NCBI RefSeq assembly: GCF_021864505.1
Contig: NZ_JAKJIB010000007.1
Coordinates: forward strand, 1 to 42,794
DNA from: Falsiroseomonas oryziterrae
Lineage (GTDB): Bacteria > Pseudomonadota > Alphaproteobacteria > Acetobacterales > Acetobacteraceae
Direction: 5' to 3'
Length of the DNA: 42,794 bases
The position numbers were made by a program, and so were the translations under genes. Numbering within the stretch: position 1 is the first letter of the stretch; each line of letters starts with the position of its first letter. Positions 10,085 to 17,306 of the stretch are shown here, in pieces. The notes under the pieces were generated by a model, which was not told the origin of the DNA, did not search any database, and saw only the letters and a list, made by a program, of their open reading frames with translations.

Positions 10085-10693
10085 ATGTCCGCCGACGAGA
10101 TCCCGATCTCCCAGACAGCGCTGCTGCTCTGCGACCTGCAGAACGACTTCATCCATCCTGACGGGGCGTATGGCCGCGCGGGGCAGACCGCGGCTTCCAT
10201 CGCCGCGCTGCCGGCGCGTCTCGAGCCTCTGGCGGATGCGATGCGGGCGAAGGGGGGCTGGATCGCCTCTACCCACTTCACGCTGTTCACCGGCCGCAAC
10301 GGCGAGCCCTTCATCGATCCGCACCTTCGGAAGCTGCGCCCCTTCCTGAAGAAGGGTGACTTCGTGATGGGCAGCTGGGGCCACCAGGTGGTCGCGGAGC
10401 TGGCGCCCTCCGACCTGCCGGTCGAGAAGGTCGGCTATGACGCCTTCTACGCCACGCGCCTCGAATGGATCCTGCGCAAGGTCGGAATCCGCAAGCTGCT
10501 CGTCGCCGGCATCGTCACCAATGGTGGCGTCTCCTCAACCGTGCGCGGGGCGCATGTGCGGGAGTTCCAGGTGACGGTGCTTGAGGATGGCTGCGGCGCC
10601 TTCACGCAGGAGCTGCACGACACGGCGATCGCCGCACTGCGACCGGTGGCGGAGATCAGCACCGTCGCGGCGGAGCTCGCGAAGCTCGGATGA
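10085..10693 (+). CDS. Isochorismatase-family protein with Gly at the catalytic Cys position
   Basis: 202 aa, full length for the cysteine-hydrolase/isochorismatase fold. The first triad residue is Asp17 in LLLCDLQNDF, and a Lys at about 115 (LPVEKVGYDAF) fits the second. The motif that normally reads G-x-x-T-N-x-C-V is AGIVTNGGVSSTVRGAH (141-157), with Gly148 where the nucleophile should be. True isochorismatases (EntB, PhzD) also have Gly here, as do some uncharacterised clades. An amide or carbamoyl hydrolase role is therefore doubtful and vinyl-ether hydrolysis is possible. An alternative GTG start at 10076 overlaps the hyuA stop. The 3' end overlaps the next gene by ATGA. Confidence 0.85.
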   Translation: MSADEIPISQTALLLCDLQNDFIHPDGAYGRAGQTAASIAALPARLEPLADAMRAKGGWIASTHFTLFTGRNGEPFIDPHLRKLRPFLKKGDFVMGSWGHQVVAELAPSDLPVEKVGYDAFYATRLEWILRKVGIRKLLVAGIVTNGGVSSTVRGAHVREFQVTVLEDGCGAFTQELHDTAIAALRPVAEISTVAAELAKLG

Positions 10694-12093
10694 CCGAAGC
10701 GCGCGTCGTCACCGAAGCCGATCCGGCCTTCGAGACGGAGGTCCCGGTCGCGATCATCGGCGCCGGCGCCGCCGGCCTGATCGCCGCGCTGTCCTGCCGT
10801 GCGGAGGGCATCGAGCCGCTGGTGATCGAGCGCGACCCGGTTCCGCGCGGCTCGACCAGCCTCTCGGCCGGGCTGATCCCGGCCGCCGGCACGCGCTTCC
10901 AGCGCGAGCGCGGCATCGCGGACGACGCCGCCACCTTCGCCGTCGACATCCAGCGCAAGGCGCATGGCCAGGCCGATCCGGCGCTCGTGGCGCTCGTCTC
11001 GCGCAACGTCGCGCCGGCGATCGAATGGCTCGCCGACGCCCATGCGCTGCCCTTCAGCGTCGTGCACGACTTCGACTATCCGGGCCACAGCAACCGCCGC
11101 ATGCACGGCCTGCCGAGCCGCAGCGGCGCCGAGCTGGTGGACCGGCTGCGCCAGGCCGCGGAACAGGCCGAGATCCCGATCCTGACCGAAGCGCATGTCA
11201 CGACGCTGGTCCGCGATCCCTCCGGCGCGATCCGCGGCCTCGTCGCGGAACGCCCGGACGGCAGCGCGGAGCGCATCGGCGCGCGCGCCGTGGTGCTCGC
11301 CTGCTGCGGCTATGGCGGCAACAAGGCGCTGGTGCGGAAATACATCCCCGACCTCGCCGATGCGCTCTATTTCGGCCATCCCGGCAACGAGGGCGAAGCC
11401 GTGCTGTGGGGCGAGCAGCTCGGCGCGACGCTGCGCGACATGACGGGCCATCAGGGCCACGGCTCCGTCGCGCATCCGCAGGGCATCCTGGTCTCCTGGG
11501 CCGTGATCATGGAAGGCGGCTTCCAGGTGAACCTGGACGGCGACCGCTTCTGGAACGAGAGCAGCGGCTATTCGGAAGCCGGCGTCGCCGTGCTGCGCCA
11601 GCGCGAGGGCGTGGCCTGGGACATCTTCGACGCGCGCATCGCCGGGATCACGCGACAGTTCGAGGATTTCCGGCAGGCCGAGGCGCAAGGGGCGGTGATC
11701 ACCGCGCCGACGATCGAGGAGCTGGCTGCCAGGACGAAGCTGCCGGCCGACCGCCTGCGCGCCAGCTTCGATGCCGTCGAGCGCCAGAAGCGCGCGGGCA
11801 CGCGCGACACCTTCGGGCGTGACTGGTCGCGCGGCGCCCCGCTGACGGCGCCATTCTGCGCGGTGCGCGTGACCGGCGCGCTGTTCCACAGCCAGGGCGG
11901 GCTCGCGATCGACGGCCGGGCGCGGGTGCGGCTTGCGGATGGCTGGGTCGTGCCGAATCTCTTCGCGGCCGGCGGTGCGGCCTGCGGGGTGAGCGGGCCG
12001 GAGGCGTCGGGATATCTCTCCGGGAATGGTCTGCTGACGGCGGTCGCGCTCGGGCGCATCGCGGGGCGGGAAGCGGCGAAGGTGGCGGGGTAG
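10690..12093 (+). CDS. FAD-dependent oxidoreductase, fumarate reductase/ketosteroid dehydrogenase type
   Basis: 467 aa. An N-terminal Rossmann dinucleotide site, IIGAGAAGLIAAL (22-34), is followed by LVIERDPVPRGSTSLSAGLI, the usual FAD ribose and substrate-domain entry. The C-terminal FAD_binding_2 closure reads PNLFAAGGAACGVSGPEASG. This matches the flavoprotein superfamily of fumarate reductase, ketosteroid dehydrogenase and tricarballylate dehydrogenase. No signal peptide or heme domain is seen, so it is likely cytoplasmic. It is translationally coupled to the isochorismatase-like gene. It probably catalyses a dehydrogenation or enoate reduction in the same pathway as its neighbours. Confidence 0.85.
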   Translation: MTEARVVTEADPAFETEVPVAIIGAGAAGLIAALSCRAEGIEPLVIERDPVPRGSTSLSAGLIPAAGTRFQRERGIADDAATFAVDIQRKAHGQADPALVALVSRNVAPAIEWLADAHALPFSVVHDFDYPGHSNRRMHGLPSRSGAELVDRLRQAAEQAEIPILTEAHVTTLVRDPSGAIRGLVAERPDGSAERIGARAVVLACCGYGGNKALVRKYIPDLADALYFGHPGNEGEAVLWGEQLGATLRDMTGHQGHGSVAHPQGILVSWAVIMEGGFQVNLDGDRFWNESSGYSEAGVAVLRQREGVAWDIFDARIAGITRQFEDFRQAEAQGAVITAPTIEELAARTKLPADRLRASFDAVERQKRAGTRDTFGRDWSRGAPLTAPFCAVRVTGALFHSQGGLAIDGRARVRLADGWVVPNLFAAGGAACGVSGPEASGYLSGNGLLTAVALGRIAGREAAKVAG

Positions 12094-12097
12094 GGGC

Positions 12098-14431
12098 ATG
12101 GGATACCACGGCGACCAGTTCGGCATCGGCCAGCCCGTCCGGCGGAAGGAGGACGTGCGCTTCCTCACCGGCAGCGGCCGCTACACCGACGACATCGACA
12201 TGCCGGGGCAGGCGCATCTCGCCATCCTCCGCTCGCCCCACGCGCATGCCCGCATCGTGGCGCTGAACGTGGAGCCGGCGCGCGCCGCGCCGGGCGTGCT
12301 GCTGGTGCTGACCGGGCATGACGCGGATGCCGACGGCATCGGGCTCTTCCCCGTGCAGATCGAGGTGCCCGCGCGCGCCGGCACGCCGAAGCTCTACGGC
12401 CCGCCGCGGCGCATCCTGCAGACGGATGCCGTGCGCTACGTCGGCGACCCCGTCGTCGCCATCGTCGCCGAGACGCGCAGCCAGGCCGAGGATGCGCTGG
12501 AGCTCGTCGAGGTCGAGTATGAGATGCTGCCCGCCGCCACCTCGACCGGCAGCGCGCTCGACCCCGCCACGCCGGTGATCTGGCCGGAGCGTGGCTCGAA
12601 TCTCTGTGTCGAATGGTCGAACGGGCGCGAGGAGATGACGGACGCCGCCTTCGCCAAGGCAGCCCATGTCGCCCGCATCGAGCTCGTGCAGAACCGCGTC
12701 GTCGGCAACCCGATGGAGCCGCGCGTCGCGATCGGCGCCTGGAACGCGGCGGAGCAGCGCTACGAGCTGACCAGCCCGACGCAGGGCGTGTTCCGCGTGC
12801 GCGATCCGATGGCGCGCGACATCCTCAAGGTGCCGCCCGAGAAGCTGCGCGTGGTCTCGCCCGACACTGGCGGCGGGTTCGGGCTGCGCAGCAAGTGCTT
12901 CGTGGAATCCGGGATGGTGCTCTGGGCCGCCCGCAGGCTCGGCCGCCCGGTGAAGTGGCGCTCGGGCCGCAGCGAGACGATGGTCGCCGACCCGCATGGC
13001 CGCGATCACGTCACGCGGGGGGAGATGGCCTTCGACGCGAACGGCAAGGCGCTCGGTCTTCGGGTGCGGACGCTGGCCGCCGTCGGCGCCTATCTCTCCG
13101 ATTTCGGCCCGCGCATCCCGACCGTCGCCGGCGCGCGCGTGGCCGGCACCGTCTATGACCTGCAGGCCGTGGACATGCGGGTCGGCTGCGTCTTCACCAA
13201 CACCGTGCCGACCGATGCCTATCGCGGCGCGGGGCGGCCGGAGATCGCCTATACGATCGAGCGCCTGCTCGACCTCGGCGCGGCGCATTTCGGCGTGGGC
13301 AAGGACGAGATCCGGCGGCGCAACTACGTCCGGCCCGACCAGATCCCCTACACCAACTGCGTCGGCAATGTTCTGGACAGCGGCGACTTCGGCGGCACGC
13401 AGGCCATGGCGCTGAAGCTGGCCGACTGGGACGGCTTCGCGGCACGGCGCGCGCAGTCTGCCGCGCGCGGGAAGCTTCGCGGCATCGGCCTCGGCTACTT
13501 CGTGGAAGCGTCGGGCGGCGCCCCGCAGGAATGGGCGCGGCTCGCCATGCAAGCGGATGGGCGCGCACGGCTTTCGGTCGGCACCTTCAGCCATGGCCAG
13601 GGCCACGAGACCGCCTTCGCGCAGATCGTGCACAGCCGGCTCGGCATTCCCTTCGACGCGGTGGAACTCGTGCAGGGCGACAGCCTCGTGATCGAGACCG
13701 GCGGCGGCACCGGCGGGTCGCGGTCCTCCCAGATGGGCGGCGTCGCGACGCTGCGCGCCTCCGACGCGGTGGTCGCGAAGGCGAAGCGCATCGCCGCGCA
13801 TCTGCTGGAAGCGGCGGTGGCCGATGTCGAGCTCGAGGGCGGGCGCTTCCGCATCGCCGGCACCGACCTGTCGGTCGCCTGGCCGCAGGTCATAGCCGCG
13901 GCGAACGACCCTGCCCGCCTGCCGGAGGGCGAGGCGCCGGGTCTTGACGAGAAGGTCCTCTACAAGCGCGACACCGAGTGCAACTTCCCCAATGGCTGCC
14001 ATGTCGCCGAGGTCGAGATCGACCCGGACACCGGCGCGCTGGAGGTGGTGCGCTACACGGCCGTGGATGATGTCGGCAACGTGATCAACCCGATGCTCGT
14101 CCACGGCCAGTCGCATGGCGGCATCGCGCAGGGCTTCGGCCAGGCGGTGCTGGAGGAGGCGCGCTACGACCCGGAGAGCGGCCAGCTGCTCAGCGCCACC
14201 TTCATGGACTACGCCATGCCGCGCGCGGCGGACCTGCCGGAGCTGACGGTGGACTTCAACGTCGTGCCGACGCCGGTGAACGAGCTCGGCGTGAAGGGCG
14301 CGGGGGAGGGCGGGGCCTGCGGCGCGCCGCCGGCGATCGTCAGCGCGGCCTGCGATGCGCTCGGCGTCGGCCACATCGACATGCCGCTGACGCCAGAGCG
14401 GATCTGGCGCGTGCTGCAACGCGCCGGGTGA
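12098..14431 (+). CDS. Molybdopterin-binding hydroxylase large subunit (xanthine dehydrogenase / CoxL-like family)
   Basis: 777 aa. The N-terminal ald_Xan_dh_C domain starts GQPVRRKEDVRFLTGSGRYT. It is followed by the molybdopterin-binding region with GGGFG (258-262), DAYRGAGRPE (373-382) and the base Glu737 in GVKGAGEGG. The AYRGAGR form, rather than AYRCSFR, rules out a classical form I CO dehydrogenase. Relatives hydroxylate N-heterocycles, aldehydes or aromatics using water. The [2Fe-2S] small subunit and FAD medium subunit that normally accompany it are absent from this window. It is last in the operon, 4 nt after the flavoprotein gene, and is followed by a strong hairpin. Confidence 0.9.
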   Translation: MGYHGDQFGIGQPVRRKEDVRFLTGSGRYTDDIDMPGQAHLAILRSPHAHARIVALNVEPARAAPGVLLVLTGHDADADGIGLFPVQIEVPARAGTPKLYGPPRRILQTDAVRYVGDPVVAIVAETRSQAEDALELVEVEYEMLPAATSTGSALDPATPVIWPERGSNLCVEWSNGREEMTDAAFAKAAHVARIELVQNRVVGNPMEPRVAIGAWNAAEQRYELTSPTQGVFRVRDPMARDILKVPPEKLRVVSPDTGGGFGLRSKCFVESGMVLWAARRLGRPVKWRSGRSETMVADPHGRDHVTRGEMAFDANGKALGLRVRTLAAVGAYLSDFGPRIPTVAGARVAGTVYDLQAVDMRVGCVFTNTVPTDAYRGAGRPEIAYTIERLLDLGAAHFGVGKDEIRRRNYVRPDQIPYTNCVGNVLDSGDFGGTQAMALKLADWDGFAARRAQSAARGKLRGIGLGYFVEASGGAPQEWARLAMQADGRARLSVGTFSHGQGHETAFAQIVHSRLGIPFDAVELVQGDSLVIETGGGTGGSRSSQMGGVATLRASDAVVAKAKRIAAHLLEAAVADVELEGGRFRIAGTDLSVAWPQVIAAANDPARLPEGEAPGLDEKVLYKRDTECNFPNGCHVAEVEIDPDTGALEVVRYTAVDDVGNVINPMLVHGQSHGGIAQGFGQAVLEEARYDPESGQLLSATFMDYAMPRAADLPELTVDFNVVPTPVNELGVKGAGEGGACGAPPAIVSAACDALGVGHIDMPLTPERIWRVLQRAG

Positions 14432-14434
14432 GGT

Positions 14435-14458
14435 CGGCGCCGGCCCTGGCCGGCGCCG
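14435..14458. terminator. Candidate bidirectional terminator hairpin
   Basis: A perfect 11-bp inverted repeat (CGGCGCCGGCC, 2-nt centre, GGCCGGCGCCG) lies 3 nt after the stop of the plus-strand hydroxylase gene and 6 nt beyond the stop of the convergent fasciclin gene. There is no clear T-tract on either side, so it may instead protect mRNA ends. Its position between two convergent 3' ends is what a terminator would show. Confidence 0.6.
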
Positions 14459-14464
14459 GACGCC

Positions 14465-15031
14465 TCAGGTGCCGGGCAGGATCGGCGCCGAGGTGACGTG
14501 ATAGACGCCGTCGCTGGCGAGCACGTCGCCGCGCGTGATGGTCACGCTGCGGCCCGCGGGCGCGCCCTCGCGCACCACGGTCGCCGTGCGTGCGCCGGTG
14601 GGCGTCACCTGGATGCGGCCGCGGTCCCAGGTCACCACGCGGCCCTGCCGCGGCGGCAGGTCGGCGAAGCGCAGCAGGCCGAAGGCGGCGTTGGCGTTGA
14701 CCAGCGCGGCGGCGCGGGCGCGCTGTTCCGGCGTTGGGTTCGAGGGCGGGCTGTCGAGCAACGCGCGGAGATCGGCCGGCAGCGCGTTCAGGGACTCGTT
14801 CGTCGGCACGAAGAGCGTCACCGCGCCGGCCTGCCGGTTCAGGCGGCTGGTCTGGCCGCTGAGCACGAGGGCATTGGCGAAGCGGCTATGCTCCGGCTTG
14901 TCGCGCAGGAGGGTCAAGAGGTCGATCGTGCCGTCCTCGGTCAGGACGCGGGGCTGCTGGCAGGCGCTGAGGAGCAGCAGGCCACCGGCGCCGAGCGCAA
15001 GGCGACGCGAGAGGAGACGGCGCGAGTCCAC
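14465..15031 (-). CDS. Fasciclin (FAS1) domain lipoprotein
   Basis: 188 aa. The N-terminal signal ends in the lipobox LLSAC with Cys24, so the protein is probably lipid-anchored. A single FAS1-like domain spans about residues 35-186. It has TLFVPTNESLNALPADLRALL as the H1 region and ends in GDVLASDGVYHVTSAPILP, resembling the H2 motif G-x-x-x-x-N-G-x-x-x-x-I-x-x-x-L. FAS1 domains mediate adhesion or protein contacts. The GTG start is supported by GGAAGGA 7 nt upstream. The frame stays open far upstream, but those residues are antisense to the RraA-like gene and look non-coding. A stem-loop lies in its leader. Confidence 0.82.
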   Translation of the reverse strand: MDSRRLLSRRLALGAGGLLLLSACQQPRVLTEDGTIDLLTLLRDKPEHSRFANALVLSGQTSRLNRQAGAVTLFVPTNESLNALPADLRALLDSPPSNPTPEQRARAAALVNANAAFGLLRFADLPPRQGRVVTWDRGRIQVTPTGARTATVVREGAPAGRSVTITRGDVLASDGVYHVTSAPILPGT

Positions 15032-15085
15032 GGGCGGATCCTTCCTGTCGGGCGCCGGCGAGTCGGCCCGGCCGGCCGGCGCATA

Positions 15086-15117
15086 CGGCCTGGGTTGGTA
15101 GCCGCAGCCCAGGGCCG
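15086..15117 (-). other. Inverted repeat in the fasciclin leader
   Basis: The arms CGGCCTGGGTT and AGCCCAGGGCCG can pair with one bulged G and one G-U pair around a 9-nt loop. The repeat sits about 55-85 nt ahead of the GTG start of the lipoprotein gene. It could be an operator or an mRNA leader hairpin. Its function is unknown. Confidence 0.35.
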
Positions 15118-15162
15118 CGTCCAGGGCCGGGCGGGGTGCCTTACGCGGCGGGTCGCCCCGGT

Positions 15163-15191
15163 TTGACGCGCCTTCGGGCGCGGCGGATGCT
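15163..15191 (+). promoter_or_regulatory. Candidate promoter for the RraA-like/thioesterase pair
   Basis: TTGACG (15163-15168), 17-nt spacer, GATGCT (15186-15191), about 40 nt before the ATG. The spacer contains a 6-bp stem with a TTCG tetraloop (CGCGCC-TTCG-GGCGCG, 15167-15182), which could be coincidental in such GC-rich DNA or could be an operator. Confidence 0.4.
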
Positions 15192-15232
15192 CTCCCCGGA
15201 CGGAACGCCCAGGGACGAGACAAGGACGCGCC

Positions 15233-15940
15233 ATGGCTGAGCATCCCTTCACGGCCGAAGACCTGGACCTGCTCCGGCAATGGGACACGCCGACCATCTG
15301 CAATGCGCTCGAACTGGTGGTCCCGCAGCGTCGCGGCCATGGCTTCACCGTGCGGCCGCTGGTGGCGGCCGATCCCGGCCTGCCGCCCATCTGCGGCCTC
15401 GCGCGCACCGGAGCGATCCGCGCCGCCGCGCCCTCGGGCCGCGCGAAGGAACAGGATCGCGCCCTGCGGCTCGGCTGGTACGACTATGTCGCTGCGGCCT
15501 CGCTGCCGACCGTCGTCGTGCTGCAGGATCTCGACGACACGCCGGGCGTCGGCGCCTTCTGGGGGGAGGTGCATTCGGCCGTCCACAAGGCGCTCGGCGC
15601 GCAGGGCGTCGTCACCAACGGCGCGATCCGCGACCTCGACATGCTGGCCCCCGGCTTCCAGCTGCTCGCCGGCGCGGTCAATCCCTCGCACGCCTATGTG
15701 CATGTCGTTGCCTACGGGCAGGAGGTGACGGTGCACGGCATGCATGTGGCGCATGAGGACGTGATCCACGCGGACCGCCATGGCGCCGTCGTCATTCCGC
15801 ACGACGCGGTGCGGAAGATCCCGGCCGCGATCGAGCTCGGCGCGCGGCGCGAGAAGGTGATCCTCGACCTCTGCAAGGATCCGTCCTTCAGCGTCGCGAA
15901 GCTGCGCGAGGCGATCGCGCGGGCGGACGAGATCCATTGA
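15233..15940 (+). CDS. RraA-like family protein (aldolase/decarboxylase fold)
   Basis: 235 aa. The core resembles RraA and 4-hydroxy-4-methyl-2-oxoglutarate/4-carboxy-4-hydroxy-2-oxoadipate aldolases: WGEVHSAVHKALGAQG (110-125) followed by VVTNGAIRDLD (126-136). It keeps Glu112 and the Arg133-Asp134 pair that in aldolase members bind pyruvate and the divalent metal. It is longer than RraA itself (about 160 aa), in line with the catabolic branch. It has no signal peptide. It is coupled to a thioesterase gene through a TTGA overlap, which suggests a CoA-linked or hydroxy-acid pathway. A role in RNase E inhibition is unlikely. Confidence 0.85.
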   Translation: MAEHPFTAEDLDLLRQWDTPTICNALELVVPQRRGHGFTVRPLVAADPGLPPICGLARTGAIRAAAPSGRAKEQDRALRLGWYDYVAAASLPTVVVLQDLDDTPGVGAFWGEVHSAVHKALGAQGVVTNGAIRDLDMLAPGFQLLAGAVNPSHAYVHVVAYGQEVTVHGMHVAHEDVIHADRHGAVVIPHDAVRKIPAAIELGARREKVILDLCKDPSFSVAKLREAIARADEIH

Positions 15941-16377
15941 GGGCTGCCGCCCTGTGTCGCGTGCGGCCGGAGTGGGTCGACCACTACGGCCACATGAACC
16001 TGGCCTACTACCTGGTCGCCTTCGACCTCGCGACCGACGCGCTCTGGCCCTCGCTCAACCTCGGGGACGGATTCCGCGCCCGCGGGCTGGGGACCTTCGC
16101 CGTCGAATCCTGGCAGGGCTACGTGCGCGAGGTGGTGCTTGACGCGCCGCTGTCCGCCGAAAGCGCCGTGCTCGCCTTCGACGCGAAGCGCCTGCTGCTG
16201 CGCCACCGCCTGTTCCATGCCGAGGAAGGCTGGCTGAGCGCCGAGAACGAGGTGCTGTTCCTCTGCGTCGATCTCGAAACTCGCCGTGTGGCGCCCTGGC
16301 CGGAGGATGTGCTGGCCGCCTTCGCCGCGGCGCGGGTCGAGGAAGCGCCGAAGCGCCTCGCGCTCAAGCGCGGCTGA
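15937..16377 (+). CDS. Hotdog-fold acyl-CoA thioesterase (4HBT-like)
   Basis: 146 aa, the length of a single hotdog domain. The start region PEWVDHYGHMNLAYYLVAFD contains the 4-hydroxybenzoyl-CoA-thioesterase motif D-x-x-G-H-M-N (Asp15 to Asn21), with Asp15 as probable catalytic residue. The family resembles carnitine-operon betainyl-CoA thioesterases and other short acyl-CoA thioesterases. The TTG start lies within the rraA-like stop (4-nt overlap); no in-frame ATG exists before the motif. It ends at the first copy of a 26-bp tandem repeat shared with the convergent EamA gene. Confidence 0.85.
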   Translation: MRAAALCRVRPEWVDHYGHMNLAYYLVAFDLATDALWPSLNLGDGFRARGLGTFAVESWQGYVREVVLDAPLSAESAVLAFDAKRLLLRHRLFHAEEGWLSAENEVLFLCVDLETRRVAPWPEDVLAAFAAARVEEAPKRLALKRG

Positions 16378-16429
16378 AAGGGATTTCGTTCAAGCGCGGC
16401 TGAGAGGGATCTCGCTCAGGCGCGGCTGA
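16364..16429. repeat. 26-bp tandem repeat (2.5 copies) carrying double stop codons
   Basis: Unit 1 (16365-16390) and unit 2 (16391-16416) agree at 23 of 26 positions, and all three differences are transitions. A 13-bp partial third copy follows. Each copy contains TCA(A/G)GCGCGGCTGA, which reads as a stop on both strands. The thioesterase stops in copy 1 (16364-16377), the EamA gene stops in copy 3 (16416-16429), and copy 2 (16390-16403) belongs to neither. No terminator hairpin is evident here. Confidence 0.85.
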
Positions 16430-17306
16430 CGGCTGGCCGGTTCACCACCCAGATCCCCGCTCCGATCAGCGCGAGCGAGGCAAGCAGCGCCCAGGTGACC
16501 GTCTCGCCGAGCACAAGCGCACCGGCCACCACCGCGAAGACGGGCGTCAGGAACAGGAAGGGCGCGAGCGCCGAGGCCTTGTGGCGCGCCACCAGCCAGA
16601 ACCAAGCGGCGTAGGAGGCGAAGGCGACGATCACCGCCTGGAACAGCAGCGCGCCCCAGACCAGCGGCGTCGGCGCGAAGACGCCGCGCTCGCCGAGGAC
16701 GAGGCCGATCGGCAGCAGCAGGCCCGCCGCGCCGATCTGGAACAGCAGCGTGCGCTCGGCGGCGATGCGGGTCAGCCGCGTCGCCTTGATCGCGACGATG
16801 GTCGCGCCCCAGAAGACGCCGGCGAGGAGCGCGAGCAGGTCGCCGCGCAGCGTCGCATCCAGCGGCGCGCCGAGCCGGTCGGCGAAGGCGACGAGAAGCC
16901 CGGCGAAGGCCAACAGCAGCCCGGCCAGCTTGCGCCGGTCGAGCGCATCGCCCGGCACCAGCCAATGCGCGCCGAGCACCGCCCAGAAGGGCGCGGTGTA
17001 GAGCAGCACCGTGCTGCGCGCGGCGGTGGTCAGCGCCAGCGCCTCGTAGAGCACCCAGAACTCGGCCGCGAACAGACCGCCCGCGAGCATCCCGGGCCAG
17101 AAGCTGCCGTCGCGGACAAACACCGCGACCCCGCGCCACCAGCACCAGGCGAGCAGCAGCGGCACGGCGATGACCGAGCGGAGCCCCGCCTGCACCAGCG
17201 GCGAGATCCCCTCGAGCCCGAGCTTCACCGCGATCTGCCCGAGCCCCCAGGTGGCGCAGAGCAGGATCAGCAGCGCGGCGGCGGAGGCAGGAAGCGCCCC
17301 CGTCAC
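16416..17306 (-). CDS. DMT-superfamily transporter, EamA family
   Basis: 296 aa with about ten hydrophobic helices and the internal two-fold repeat of the EamA/RhaT drug-metabolite transporter family. The first half begins LLILLCATWGLGQIAVKLGL and the second half begins LLALLAGVFWGATIVAIKAT near residue 157. Length is normal. These proteins usually export amino acids or metabolites. The GTG start overlaps the tctA stop by 4 nt, so it is the last gene of the Tct block. Its job may be to export an excess product or metabolite of that pathway. Confidence 0.88.
   Translation of the reverse strand: MTGALPASAAALLILLCATWGLGQIAVKLGLEGISPLVQAGLRSVIAVPLLLAWCWWRGVAVFVRDGSFWPGMLAGGLFAAEFWVLYEALALTTAARSTVLLYTAPFWAVLGAHWLVPGDALDRRKLAGLLLAFAGLLVAFADRLGAPLDATLRGDLLALLAGVFWGATIVAIKATRLTRIAAERTLLFQIGAAGLLLPIGLVLGERGVFAPTPLVWGALLFQAVIVAFASYAAWFWLVARHKASALAPFLFLTPVFAVVAGALVLGETVTWALLASLALIGAGIWVVNRPAVSRA

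Noticed and set aside
11699-14419. 906-codon antisense frame under the molybdopterin hydroxylase gene
   Set aside because: Same shadow effect: low-complexity His/Arg/Ala-rich translation, no start context, and a well-supported gene on the other strand.
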